NCBI RefSeq assembly: GCF_025506355.1 | Contig: NZ_JANZYP010000006.1 | Location: forward strand, 162,708 to 226,707 | Length of the DNA: 64,000 nt | Reading direction: 5' to 3' | From: Sphaerisporangium corydalis | Lineage (GTDB): Bacteria; Actinomycetota; Actinomycetes; Streptosporangiales; Streptosporangiaceae | Shown: positions 26,624 through 35,091 of the stretch, one piece after another | Numbering within the stretch: position 1 is the stretch's first letter | How the letters are laid out: each line of letters opens with the position of its first letter | Notes under the pieces: model-generated | The model's input: the letters and a program-made list of their open reading frames with translations, nothing else | Databases searched by the model: none | Told to the model about the DNA's origin: nothing | Position numbers and translations under genes: made by a program

Positions 26624-26674
26624 ATGGTGACGACGACACGTGCGGCGACCGGTGCCGAAGGGCGGCGCACCTGA
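26624..26674 (+). CDS. 16-codon leader ORF coupled to crtI
   Basis: ATG at 26624 with AAAGGAG 8 bases upstream, the best ribosome-binding site in the operon. It encodes MVTTTRAATGAEGRRT and stops at TGA 26672-26674, which overlaps the crtI ATG as TGATG. crtI therefore probably depends on translational coupling. It could be a leader peptide or the scar of a lost upstream gene such as crtE, which is absent here. No homology can be judged at this length. Confidence 0.45.
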   Translation: MVTTTRAATGAEGRRT

Positions 26675-28140
26675 TGGGCGGGCGCCCGGTCGTGGTCGTC
26701 GGGGCCGGTCTCGGCGGGCTCTCCGCCGCGATGCGGCTGGCCGGCGCGGGACGCGACGTGATCGTCGTGGAGGCCCGGGACGTGCCCGGCGGATGCTGCG
26801 GCACCGCGAACCTCGGCCCCTACCGCTTCGACACCGGCCCCTCGGTCCTGACCATGCCCGGCGTGCTCGCCGAGACCTTCGCGGCCGCCGGGGAGGAGAT
26901 GGACCGCTGGCTGCCGCTGCGGCGGCTGGACCCCTCCTACCGGCTCACCTACCACGACGGCTCCCACCTGGACGTCGTCCCCGGCGAGGAGGCGATGGCC
27001 GAGCAGGTGCGCGCCCTGTGCGGGGCCGCAGAGGCCGCGCGGTACGTCCGGTTCCGCCGCGTCCTCGGCGAGATGTTCGACGTGGAGTGGCCCGCGTTCA
27101 TCGACCGCGACATGACCCGGCTCCGGAGCCTGGTCCATCCGTACGCGCTCGCGCGGATCGCGGCACTCGGCGGTTTCCGCAGCCTGGACGGCCTGGTCAG
27201 GCGGCACCTCACCGACGATCGGCTCGTGAAGGCCCACACCTTCCAGGCCCTGTACGTCGGCCTGTCGCCGAAACGGGCCCTCGGCATCTACGCGGTGGTG
27301 GCGCACATGGACACCGTCGGCGGGGTCTACTTCCCCCTAGAAGGGGGCATGCATGCCATCCCCCGCGCGATGGCGGCCGTCGCCGAGAAGGCCGGCGCCG
27401 TGATCCGCTATGGCGTGCGCGCCACCAAGATCGAGACCGACGCCTCCGGGGTGGCCGCCGTACGGCTGGACACCGGCGAGCGGATCGCCACCCGCGAGGT
27501 CGTCGTCGCGTGCGACCTGCACCGGGCGCACGCCGGCCTGCTGCCCCCGGGCGCGGGGGACTGGCGGCTGCGACGCCCCCGCTTCTCGCCGTCGTGCCTG
27601 GTCATGCACTTCGGACTCGACAGACCCCTGACCGGCCAGGCGCACCACACCCTGCATTTCGGCAAGGAATGGGATTCCACGTTCACGGCCCTCGCGGCCG
27701 GCCGCCCCCAGCCCGACCCGAGCCTCCTGGTCACCTACCCCGAGTCCGACGCCGACGCCGCCCCCACCGGCCACACCACCCTCACCGTCCTCGAACCCAC
27801 CCCGAACCTGACGAACGGCACCCGCCGGGACCGGCTGACGTCCCGCCTGGAGGAACGCCTGCTCCACCGGCTCGCCGACCTCGGCTACGACGGCCTGGCC
27901 GGGTCGCCCCGGTTCACGGTGGACCCGCCCGCCTGGGAACGCCTCGGCCACACGGCCGGCACCCCCTTCGCCCTGGACCACCGCCTCACCCAGACGGCAT
28001 GGTTCCGCCCGGCCGCCCGCGCCCGCCGCGTCCCGGGCCTCCACTTCGCCGGCATGCACACCGCCCCCGGCGTCGGAGTACCCCCCGTACTCATCTCCGG
28101 CCGCCTGGCCGCCGAAAGGATCCTGGGGAACCCCCGATGA
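26674..28140 (+). CDS. crtI: Phytoene desaturase CrtI
   Basis: An FAD-dependent carotenoid desaturase that introduces double bases into phytoene to give neurosporene or lycopene. 488 residues. The N-terminal FAD fold reads VVVVGAGLGGLSAAMRLA (residues 5-22), followed by the family segment FDTGPSVLTMPGVL. The centre has KAHTFQALYVGLSPKRALGI and GGVYFPLEGGMHAIP. The C-terminal FAD motif reads GLHFAGMHTAPGVGVPPVLI, as in other CrtI proteins (usually A-T-PG-G-P). The ATG at 26674 overlaps the leader ORF stop and is preferred over longer upstream frames, which would be low-complexity. It overlaps crtB by ATGA. Confidence 0.93.
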   Translation: MGGRPVVVVGAGLGGLSAAMRLAGAGRDVIVVEARDVPGGCCGTANLGPYRFDTGPSVLTMPGVLAETFAAAGEEMDRWLPLRRLDPSYRLTYHDGSHLDVVPGEEAMAEQVRALCGAAEAARYVRFRRVLGEMFDVEWPAFIDRDMTRLRSLVHPYALARIAALGGFRSLDGLVRRHLTDDRLVKAHTFQALYVGLSPKRALGIYAVVAHMDTVGGVYFPLEGGMHAIPRAMAAVAEKAGAVIRYGVRATKIETDASGVAAVRLDTGERIATREVVVACDLHRAHAGLLPPGAGDWRLRRPRFSPSCLVMHFGLDRPLTGQAHHTLHFGKEWDSTFTALAAGRPQPDPSLLVTYPESDADAAPTGHTTLTVLEPTPNLTNGTRRDRLTSRLEERLLHRLADLGYDGLAGSPRFTVDPPAWERLGHTAGTPFALDHRLTQTAWFRPAARARRVPGLHFAGMHTAPGVGVPPVLISGRLAAERILGNPR

Positions 28141-29036
28141 CGTTGACCGCCAGCTACGAACAGTGCCGCAGGCTCAATGCCCGCCATGGCCGCTCCTACT
28201 ACCTCGCCACCCGTCTCCTGCCCGCCTGGAAACGGCCGCACGTGCACGCCCTGTACGGCTTCGCCCGGTACGCCGACGAGATCGTGGACTCCTTCCACAT
28301 GACCGGCGACCGCGAGGCCGCGCTCGACGAGCTGGCCGGCAGGGTGGCCCCGGCGCTGGCCGGCGAGCCGGTCGACGACCCGATCCTGCCCGCGTTCGCG
28401 CACACCGTGCGGTCGTTCCGCATCGACCCCGCCGACATCGACGCCTTCCTGCGGTCCATGCGCGCCGACCTGACCGTCACCCGCTACCCCTCGTACGACG
28501 ACCTGCTCGGCTACATGGACGGATCGGCCGCCGTCATCGGCACGATGATGCTCCCGGTGCTCGAACCGATGCCCGGATCGGCCGACGAGGCCCGCGAACC
28601 CGCGCGGCAACTCGGGCTGGCCTTCCAGCTCACCAACTTCCTGAGGGACGTCGGCGAGGACCTGGAACGCGGCCGGGTGTACCTCCCGGCGGACGACCTG
28701 GACAAGTTCGGCGTGGACGTGGCCGACCTGCGGCTGCCCCGGGCCGTCCCCGCCGTCCGCGAGCTCCTGGCCTTCGAGGCCGGACGGGCGCGGGACCACT
28801 ACCGGCGGGCGCTCGCGGGCATCGACATGCTGGTCCCCTCGTCCCGGCCGTGCGTCCGCGCCGCCTACGAGCTGTACGGCGGGATCCTGGACGAGATCGA
28901 GGCGGCGGGTCACGACGTGCTGGCGGCCAGGGCCACGGTGCCGCGACGCCGCAGGCTCGCCATCTTCGCCCGCCACCTCAAGGACGCCTCCGCCGCCGGC
29001 CGCGCCGAACGCCGCGTACCGCTGGGGACGCCGTGA
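28137..29036 (+). CDS. crtB: Phytoene synthase CrtB
   Basis: It condenses two geranylgeranyl diphosphates to phytoene. 299 residues; the ATG overlaps the crtI stop. The two Asp-rich magnesium-diphosphate motifs are YADEIVD (residues 43-49) and LRDVGED near 176, flanked by the signature QLGLAFQLTNFLRDV. GRVYLPADDLDKFGV after motif 2 is typical. No GGPP synthase is in the cluster, so the substrate must come from another locus. Confidence 0.94.
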   Translation: MTLTASYEQCRRLNARHGRSYYLATRLLPAWKRPHVHALYGFARYADEIVDSFHMTGDREAALDELAGRVAPALAGEPVDDPILPAFAHTVRSFRIDPADIDAFLRSMRADLTVTRYPSYDDLLGYMDGSAAVIGTMMLPVLEPMPGSADEAREPARQLGLAFQLTNFLRDVGEDLERGRVYLPADDLDKFGVDVADLRLPRAVPAVRELLAFEAGRARDHYRRALAGIDMLVPSSRPCVRAAYELYGGILDEIEAAGHDVLAARATVPRRRRLAIFARHLKDASAAGRAERRVPLGTP

Positions 29037-30280
29037 CGGTGGTCGTCGTCGACGCGATGGGGGGCGACCACGGGCCGGCCGAGACCGTCGCGGGCGCCGT
29101 CACCGCCTTCCGTGAGCACGGCACGCGCGTGATCCTCGTGGGGCGGGCGGACGAGATACACCGGGAGCTCGCGCGCCACGACGCCGCCGGGGAGATCGAG
29201 GTGGTGCACGCCGGGACCGCCGTCCCCATGACCGAACGCGGTGCGGGGGCCGCGTCCTGGGCGGACTCCAGCCTGGTCGTCGGCTGCCGGCTGGTACGCC
29301 AGGGGGTCGGCGACGCGTTCGTGTCGGCCGGCTCGACGGGCGCGGTCGTCGCCTGCGCGATCCGCGTCCTCGGCAAGGCCCCCGCCATCCTCCGCCCCAC
29401 CCTCGCGGTCACCCTCCCCACCGAAGCCCCTACGACCCCGACCGGCGATGGCGGGTCCGGCGGCACGGCCGGGGGAGGGTTCACCGTCCTGGTCGACGCG
29501 GGTGCCACGTCCGACCCGACCCCGGAGATGATCGCCCAGTTCGCCCTGCTGGGCGCGGCGTACGCCCAGATCGTGCTCCGGGTGCCCGAGCCGTCGGTGG
29601 GCCTGCTGTCCATCGGCTCCGAACCCGGCAAGGGCAACCGCCTGACCCGCGCGGCCGAGGAACTGCTACGCCGGCCACCGTTCTCCCCCCACGAAAACGT
29701 CGACACTCCCGACGAACCGCCACACCGCCCACCCTCCCGCTTCCACAAAAACGACGAAAACCCCGCCCCTTCCCCCGGCGAAATCGAGGCTCGAGGCAAG
29801 CCTCCCCACCGGCCGCCGTTCCCCTTTCGCGACGACAGCGAGGGTCAAGGCGAGCCTCCCCACCGGCCGCCGTTCCCTTCCCCCGGCGACATCGAAGGCC
29901 AGGGCGAGCCTCCGCACCGGCCGCCGTTCCGCTTCCACGGCAACGTCGAAGGCCACGACGTGCTGGCCGGCATCGTCGACGTGATCGTCACCGACGGGTT
30001 CACCGGCAACGTGGTGCTCAAGAACGTGGAGGGAACGGTCAGGGCGGCGCTGACCATGGTGGCCCAGGCCGGGATCGCCACTCCCGGCGAGCTCCAGGAG
30101 ATCGCCGCCCGCTACGACCCGCAGACCCACGGCGGCGCGGCCCTGCTCGGCCTGAACGGCACGGTCGTCGTGGCACACGGCTCCTCACGCGCCCGGACCA
30201 TCGCCCGTGCCTGCGTGGTGGCCCGCGACCTCGCCGAAGGCAAGATCACCACCCACCTCCACCACCTCACCACCCGATGA
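29033..30280 (+). CDS. plsX: PlsX-like acyl-phosphate synthase with internal repeat insertion
   Basis: PlsX converts acyl-ACP and phosphate to acyl-phosphate, the donor for PlsY. 415 residues; GTG overlapping the crtB stop. The N-terminus VVVVDAMGGDHGPAETVAGA and the C-terminal blocks VIVTDGFTGNVVLKNVEGT and THGGAALLGLNGTVVVAHG are canonical. Family members are about 330-350 residues; the excess is a Pro-rich tandem repeat of about 85 residues between EELLRRPPF (about 218) and FHGNVEGHDV (about 303), exactly where normal PlsX reads continuously. The insertion stays in frame and preserves flanking motifs, so activity may survive. Co-transcription with crtI and crtB is unusual and suggests a carotenoid-linked acylation role. 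Confidence 0.87.
   Translation: MTVVVVDAMGGDHGPAETVAGAVTAFREHGTRVILVGRADEIHRELARHDAAGEIEVVHAGTAVPMTERGAGAASWADSSLVVGCRLVRQGVGDAFVSAGSTGAVVACAIRVLGKAPAILRPTLAVTLPTEAPTTPTGDGGSGGTAGGGFTVLVDAGATSDPTPEMIAQFALLGAAYAQIVLRVPEPSVGLLSIGSEPGKGNRLTRAAEELLRRPPFSPHENVDTPDEPPHRPPSRFHKNDENPAPSPGEIEARGKPPHRPPFPFRDDSEGQGEPPHRPPFPSPGDIEGQGEPPHRPPFRFHGNVEGHDVLAGIVDVIVTDGFTGNVVLKNVEGTVRAALTMVAQAGIATPGELQEIAARYDPQTHGGAALLGLNGTVVVAHGSSRARTIARACVVARDLAEGKITTHLHHLTTR
29716..29940 (+). repeat. 54-bp tandem repeat inside plsX
   Basis: The conserved core CCTCCCCACCGGCCGCCGTT recurs at 29801, 29855 and 29909 (exact 54-bp period, 18 codons), with a more diverged copy about 84 bp earlier near 29716. Translated units are based on EPPHRPPF followed by a remnant of FHGNVEGQG, so the array looks like tandem duplication of native plsX codons. 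Confidence 0.85.
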
Positions 30281-30333
30281 CCCCTCTTCCGCCCCCTCTG
30301 GGAACGGCGTTGCGAGGTTTCTCCAAGTGCAGT

Positions 30334-31146
30334 TCAGAAGGGAGGGCCGAGGGTGTACTTGGCGAGGGGGTCCGTACCGTCCCAGGTGCCTTCGCTGCGA
30401 TATGGGGTGAACCGGGCGAACAACTCCTCGGAGTACCAGCCCTCCGCCCGTACGCGGCCGATCACCTGCCGGTGGGCGTGCTCCCCGTAGGCGAACGCCC
30501 GTACGGAGGCGCCGTCCCGCCACAGGGAGAAGGTGGCCTGCCGGGCCAGTGGCCACTCACCCACACCGACCGAGGCCAGGCAGCCGTCCTGCTCCCGCAG
30601 AACCCGGTCCACCGCCGCGATCGACCGGTAGAACGCCACCAGCCGGGCGGGCCGGATCGCCGCCCTGGTCACCACCGCCACCGGCCGTTCACCGTTCCAC
30701 CCGTTCCCACGCCCGCCCGCGGCACCGGAGGCAGCGCAGGCACCGGGTTCAAGACCGGGATCCGGTTCAGGACCGGGGGCGACGGAGGGTGTGGGGAGGG
30801 GGGCGAACGGGTTGGTGCCGGTCCAGCGGCCGTGCGAGGACAGCGGGGTCAGGCGGACATGCCAGGACTCCCGCGCCTGCTCACGCCAGCGCGCCGCGAT
30901 CGGCGACCGCTCCAGGAAGTCCTCCAGGGCCCGCTCATCCCGCCACACCGCCAGCAGGGCCCAGCGCGTCAGATCCGCCCCCAGGCTCATCGACGCACCC
31001 TGTCCTGTGCCCAGCAGGCGCCAGAACAGCAGCCCGCCGGTACGGCGCAGCACCGGCCGGTCCAGGGCCATGTACCGCATGGCCCCCCGATCCGCATACC
31101 TGATGAGGTGGAACGAAGCGATGCTTCCCGTGCTCGTCGCGATCAT
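30334..31146 (-). CDS. crtA: Spheroidene monooxygenase-like CrtA
   Basis: A carotenoid C-2 ketolase/oxygenase-family protein of 270 residues. Family-typical blocks: [13 protein letters not shown] (N-terminus), [35 protein letters not shown], then [36 protein letters not shown] and [17 protein letters not shown] Pro/Gly/Ala-rich insert lies at about residues 120-150. The start at ATG 31146 is required because homology begins at residue 9; this makes it overlap the divergent plsY start by 26 bp. Expected action: adding keto groups at the ends of an acyclic carotenoid. Confidence 0.85.
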   Translation of the reverse strand: MIATSTGSIASFHLIRYADRGAMRYMALDRPVLRRTGGLLFWRLLGTGQGASMSLGADLTRWALLAVWRDERALEDFLERSPIAARWREQARESWHVRLTPLSSHGRWTGTNPFAPLPTPSVAPGPEPDPGLEPGACAASGAAGGRGNGWNGERPVAVVTRAAIRPARLVAFYRSIAAVDRVLREQDGCLASVGVGEWPLARQATFSLWRDGASVRAFAYGEHAHRQVIGRVRAEGWYSEELFARFTPYRSEGTWDGTDPLAKYTLGPPF

Positions 31147-31738
31147 CGGCGGCTACCTGCTCGGCTCGGTGCCGGTCGCGGTACTGGTCGCCAGGGCACA
31201 CGGCTTCGACCCCCGTGACGTCGGCGACCGCAACCCCGGATACTGGAACGTCAAGGAGCGCGTCGGCCGACGGTCCGCGGTGCCCGTCTTCGTCGGCGAC
31301 ACCCTCAAGGGGACGTTCGCGGCACTCCTCGGCCTGACGGCCGGCGGCGCCCACACAGCCGGTACCGGTACGATTCCCCTGTACGGGGCGCTCGCCGGTC
31401 CCAGCGTGCTGACGGTGTACGTGGCGGTCGCCGCCGCGATGATCGGGCACGCCTGGCCGGTGTTCGCGGGGTTCCGGGGCGGGCGCTCGATCCTGGCGTT
31501 CGCCGGCGGCGTCGCCGTCATCTGCCCGCCCGCGTTCCTGCTCGCCGTGGCCGCCCTGACCGTGACCGCCCTGCTCACCCGCTCATTCGCGATCGGCGCC
31601 CGCGTCGGCGTGTTCGGAGTACCGCTGCTGCAACTCCTCTTCGCACCGATCACGCAGGTGGCCGCGACCGGCGCACTGATGTGCCTCATCGGACTCCGCT
31701 TCGCCCAGGCGGCCCTATCCGCACGCCACACCACCTGA
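31121..31738 (+). CDS. plsY: PlsY-family acyltransferase homologue, divergent motifs
   Basis: A polytopic membrane protein of 205 residues resembling glycerol-3-phosphate acyltransferase PlsY, which uses acyl-phosphate. Helix 1 ([20 protein letters not shown]) keeps the GS-P motif. The usual phosphate-binding GSGNIGATN is replaced by GDRNPGYWN, and the second motif, usually GHxFPVFLxFKGGKGVAT, reads [19 protein letters not shown]. The acyl-phosphate partner PlsX is encoded 840 bp upstream. The altered acceptor motifs suggest a different acceptor from glycerol-3-phosphate, perhaps a carotenoid glycoside; that is inference. Its start region overlaps the crtA start. Confidence 0.8.
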   Translation: MLPVLVAIIGGYLLGSVPVAVLVARAHGFDPRDVGDRNPGYWNVKERVGRRSAVPVFVGDTLKGTFAALLGLTAGGAHTAGTGTIPLYGALAGPSVLTVYVAVAAAMIGHAWPVFAGFRGGRSILAFAGGVAVICPPAFLLAVAALTVTALLTRSFAIGARVGVFGVPLLQLLFAPITQVAATGALMCLIGLRFAQAALSARHTT

Positions 31739-31801
31739 CCCCACACGCCCCCGCCTGCCACCGACCACACTCCGGAGCCCCGCACCTCAAGGCCTCCCAC
31801 C

Positions 31802-33442
31802 TCAAGCCCCCGCATTCTGCGATCCCGTACCCCCGGAATCCCACACCTCAGCGCCCTGCACCCCAGCGCCCTGCACCCCAGCGCCCTGCACCCCAGCGCC
31901 CTGCACCCCAGCGCCCTGCACCCCAGCGCCCTGCACCCCAGCGCCCTGCACCCCAGCGCCCTGCACCCCAGCGCCCTGCACTCCGGAGTCCTGCACCCCA
32001 GCGCTCTGCACCCCGGAATCCCGCACTTTGGAGTCCCGCCCCCCAACGGCCTGCGCCCCAGCGCCCTGCACTTCGGAGTCCCGCGCCCCAGCGCCCTGCA
32101 CCCCAGCGCCCCGCACCCCGGGGCCTCGTACCTCAGCGTCCCGCTTTTCGACGTCCCGCCTTCCGGGGTCCTGTACATCGGGATCCCGCACGGGGTTCTG
32201 TACGTCGCGATCCCGCACGGGGTTCTGTGGTGAGAGAGTCCGTGAGACGGAGTCACGCCAGGTAGCCGCCGGATAGGTGCGGCCGCGCCAGGTGCGTACC
32301 GGTCGCAGGCTCGCCTGGGTCAGCCGTACGGCGGCGACCGGGTCCAGCAGAGGGGACAGCAACAGGCCGATCCCCGGACGGGTGTAACTGCCGCGAAGCG
32401 CCCCCGTGAGCGACCACCGTACGGCGAGCAGGACGAGGTCGAGCCGGGTGGGCCGTCCGGTGGCCAGCCGCAGCACCGGTAGCGCGGCGGTGAGCCAGAT
32501 CACGGCCAGGTCCCCCGCCTGCCGTACCGGGTCGGTGACGTCCCGCAGGGACAGGGAGCGACCCCACTCCCGCCACACACCCGCGGTGGAGTCGTGCATG
32601 TCGACCTCCAGGAGGTCCCCGGCGTCCAGGAACCGGACCTCCCAGCCGCTACCGGCGAGCGTCCTGGCCAGCGCCACATCATCGGCCATATGCCTACGGA
32701 CGCGCGCGAAACCGTCAGCCTCCAGCATCGCGCCACGGCGGAACGCCATGCACTGCCCGTTGGCCATCACCCGGTGCGGAGGAGGGGAGGCCGAGGCGCC
32801 GATCGGCCCGAACCGGTAGACCAGCGTCGCCAGGAAGGAGGCGTGCAGCGCCTGCTCCGCCGTGCCGCCGCAGGTGAAACGCGGTCCCACGCTCAGCAGA
32901 TCGCAGTCCGCGAGGGCCGAGGCCATCGCGCCGAACAAGCCGGGCCGTGCCCGGGCGTCCGCGTCGAGGGTGATCACGATGTCGCCCGTCGCCGCCCTGA
33001 TCCCCTGGTGGAGCGCCCACTGCTTGCCGACCCAGCCGTACGGCGGCGGCGTCCCCGGCACGACCCGCGCGCCCATCTCGGCGGCGATCCGCGCCGTGCC
33101 ATCGCTCGACTCGTCGTCGACGACGATCACCTCGCTCACCCGGGGATCGGCGAGCGCCGCAGCCAGACACGGCCGAATCCGCCCCTCCTCATCCCGAGCC
33201 GGCACCACCACAGAAACCGCCCACCCAACCCTGCCCCCGTCCCGAGCCGCCGCATCCACCGAGACGCTCCGAACAGCCCCACCCTCGCCCCGAACAGGCA
33301 CGACCGCGGAATCCGTCCGATCGGCCCCGTCCTCGTTCCGAGTCGGCGTGCGGCCGAGCGGGGGATGTCTGTCGCGTCCTCGGGCCAACCGGGTCGCGAC
33401 GACGATCGCCGCGAGGGCCTGCGCCACGGTAAGCGGCCTCAT
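31802..33442 (-). CDS. GT2 glycosyltransferase (CruG/CrtQ-like) with pentapeptide-repeat tail
   Basis: 546 residues. The GT2 catalytic domain begins at SVVVPARDEEGRIRPCLAA (about 75), with VIVVDDESSDGT, the DxD-type ITLDADARARPG, and acceptor-side DVALARTLAGSG and EWGRSLSLRDV. Two or three hydrophobic segments near 330-390 anchor it in the membrane. Operon position after cruF and crtD suggests it glycosylates the tertiary hydroxyl made by CruF, as CruG does in myxoxanthophyll synthesis. From about residue 405 the tail is low-complexity and ends in at least eight perfect GAGVQ units, unusual for the family. An imperfect repeat of the VPARDEEG segment lies just before the domain. The start overlaps the crtD stop by ATGA. 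Confidence 0.85.
   Translation of the reverse strand: MRPLTVAQALAAIVVATRLARGRDRHPPLGRTPTRNEDGADRTDSAVVPVRGEGGAVRSVSVDAAARDGGRVGWAVSVVVPARDEEGRIRPCLAAALADPRVSEVIVVDDESSDGTARIAAEMGARVVPGTPPPYGWVGKQWALHQGIRAATGDIVITLDADARARPGLFGAMASALADCDLLSVGPRFTCGGTAEQALHASFLATLVYRFGPIGASASPPPHRVMANGQCMAFRRGAMLEADGFARVRRHMADDVALARTLAGSGWEVRFLDAGDLLEVDMHDSTAGVWREWGRSLSLRDVTDPVRQAGDLAVIWLTAALPVLRLATGRPTRLDLVLLAVRWSLTGALRGSYTRPGIGLLLSPLLDPVAAVRLTQASLRPVRTWRGRTYPAATWRDSVSRTLSPQNPVRDRDVQNPVRDPDVQDPGRRDVEKRDAEVRGPGVRGAGVQGAGARDSEVQGAGAQAVGGRDSKVRDSGVQSAGVQDSGVQGAGVQGAGVQGAGVQGAGVQGAGVQGAGVQGAGVQGAGVQGAEVWDSGGTGSQNAGA
31861..31980. repeat. 15-bp perfect tandem repeat (8 copies) within degenerate array
   Basis: CCCCAGCGCCCTGCA is repeated eight times without change at 31861-31980. 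Degenerate copies extend to about 31830 and 32225. It encodes GAGVQ pentapeptides on the minus strand. Perfect identity implies recent expansion and likely length variation between strains. Confidence 0.95.
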
Positions 33443-35091
33443 CGGATCCGTCCCCTTCCGGTCTCGCCCCTGCTCAGGCCCCGTCCGCTCTCGCCCAAAC
33501 CCGGGTCCCATCCGCTCTCGCCCAAGCCCGCGTCCCTTCCGGTCTCGCCCAAGCCCGGGCCCCGTCCGGTCTCGCTCGAACCCTGGCCCCTTCTGGTCCT
33601 GCCTGGTGGGGAGGCGCTGACGGCCGGCCCGGGGAAGTCCTGGTTCACCAAGGAGGCGACGATCCGGCCGCCCATCGCCACCAGTGGCAGGCCGCCGCCG
33701 GGATGGGCCGAGCCGCCCACCAGGTACAACCCTCGCCGGGGGCCCCGGTTGCCCGGTCGCCGGAACGGGGCGAGCATGCCCGTGTACGGGGTCCCGTAAA
33801 TGGCCCCGCCCCAGTCGCCATAGCGTTCACGCAGGTCGGCGGGGGTGAGCAGGTCGACGAACCGCAGCCGCCCCGCCAGGTCGTGCCCCCGGCTCGCAAG
33901 CCGGTCGAGCACCAGGTCCCGGTATGCCTCGGGGGACATCGGCCACCGCCCGGGGTCGCGCGCCGGGACGTTGACCATCATCACCCAGTTCTCCGTGCCC
34001 TCCGGCGCCTGCGAGGGATCGTCCACCGCCGAGCAGCCGATGTACACGGTGGGGTCCTCCGGCGGCCGGCGTCGGTCGAAGATGTCGGCGAACTCCTGCC
34101 GGTAGTCGCCGGAGAAGACGATGGAATGATGCGGAAGCGCCTCGGTCCTCCCCTCCACACCCGCGAGCATCAGGAACGCCGACGACGACCGGCCGAGCCC
34201 GGCGATACGGCGCAGGCGTCGGCGATTCGGGAGCAACCACCCGTACAACGCCGCCGCGTCCGTATTCGCGATCACCACGTCGGCACGTACGTGCTCCCCG
34301 CCGGCCGCCAGCCGCACTCCGCGAACCCGCTCCCCGTCGGCCAGCACACGGTCCACCTCGGACTCCAGGTGGACCTCCACCCCGGCCTTGTCCAGCAGCT
34401 CGGCCAGGGCGTCGGCGAGGCGCGGCAGACCGCCGGGCACATACCAGCCGCCCTCCCCGTGCTCGATCGCCGGTATGCACCCGAGCGCGGCAGGCGCCCG
34501 GTACGGGCTGGACCCCGCGTAGGTGGCGTAGCGGCCGACATACTGGCGAAGCCGGGGGTCGCGGAAGTAACGACGCGCCAACCCGTCGAGGCTACGACCC
34601 GGCGCCACAGCGAACAGATCCGCCAGACGCGCCCCGGCCCGCGGCCCGCCGAGGAACGTGCGTTCCGGGGACGGTGGCCACGTCAGGGGGCCTGCGAAGA
34701 ATGTCCGTTCCGACGCCTCCCAGCACTTTTGCGCCCAGCGGTAAAAGGCCCGCCAGCCGTCGCCCTCCCCGGGGGCGAGCCGCTCCACCTCGGCGGCCGT
34801 CCGGCCGGGGTCGCGGTACGTGGACAGGGTCGTGCCGTCGGCGAAGCGGTAGCGGCAGAGCCGGTCGAGCTCCACGACGTCGAGCCGCAGGCCGAGATCC
34901 AGGAACACGCCGGGAAGGGTGAGCAGCGAGGGACCGATCGAGAAGGTGAAGCCGTCGCGCCGGTGCTCGGCGAGCTTGCCGCCGAGGCGGGGGAGCCGCT
35001 CGTACAGCCGGACGCGGTGCCCGTCCCTGGCGAGCAGCAGCGCGGACACCATCCCGCCCACCCCGCCCCCGACCACGATCACTTCTGCCAT
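33439..35091 (-). CDS. crtD: CrtI/CrtD-family carotenoid desaturase
   Basis: 550 residues with the FAD fold VIVVGGGVGGMVSALLLARDG at the N-terminus, FTFSIGPSLLTLPGVF, VGRYATYAGSSPYRAPAALG, GGWYVPGGLPRLADALAEL and C-terminal GLYLVGGSAHPGGGLPLVAMGG. This set matches CrtD-type 3,4-desaturases acting on hydroxylated acyclic carotenoids better than the CrtI at 26674. It is placed between cruF (13-bp overlap) and the GT2 gene (ATGA overlap). The last 50 residues are a Gly/Glu/Arg repeat (GLGETGRD-type units) after the conserved C-terminus. Confidence 0.85.
   Translation of the reverse strand: MAEVIVVGGGVGGMVSALLLARDGHRVRLYERLPRLGGKLAEHRRDGFTFSIGPSLLTLPGVFLDLGLRLDVVELDRLCRYRFADGTTLSTYRDPGRTAAEVERLAPGEGDGWRAFYRWAQKCWEASERTFFAGPLTWPPSPERTFLGGPRAGARLADLFAVAPGRSLDGLARRYFRDPRLRQYVGRYATYAGSSPYRAPAALGCIPAIEHGEGGWYVPGGLPRLADALAELLDKAGVEVHLESEVDRVLADGERVRGVRLAAGGEHVRADVVIANTDAAALYGWLLPNRRRLRRIAGLGRSSSAFLMLAGVEGRTEALPHHSIVFSGDYRQEFADIFDRRRPPEDPTVYIGCSAVDDPSQAPEGTENWVMMVNVPARDPGRWPMSPEAYRDLVLDRLASRGHDLAGRLRFVDLLTPADLRERYGDWGGAIYGTPYTGMLAPFRRPGNRGPRRGLYLVGGSAHPGGGLPLVAMGGRIVASLVNQDFPGPAVSASPPGRTRRGQGSSETGRGPGLGETGRDAGLGESGWDPGLGESGRGLSRGETGRGRIR

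Noticed and set aside
26449..26673. N-terminal extension of crtI upstream of 26674
   Set aside because: The extension is Pro-rich and low-complexity and overlaps the regulatory region; the FAD motif starts four residues after the ATG at 26674.
31816..32225. Regular repeats resembling a CRISPR array
   Set aside because: The 15-bp units are contiguous with no spacers, are in frame with the glycosyltransferase gene and have no cas genes nearby. They are a coding minisatellite.
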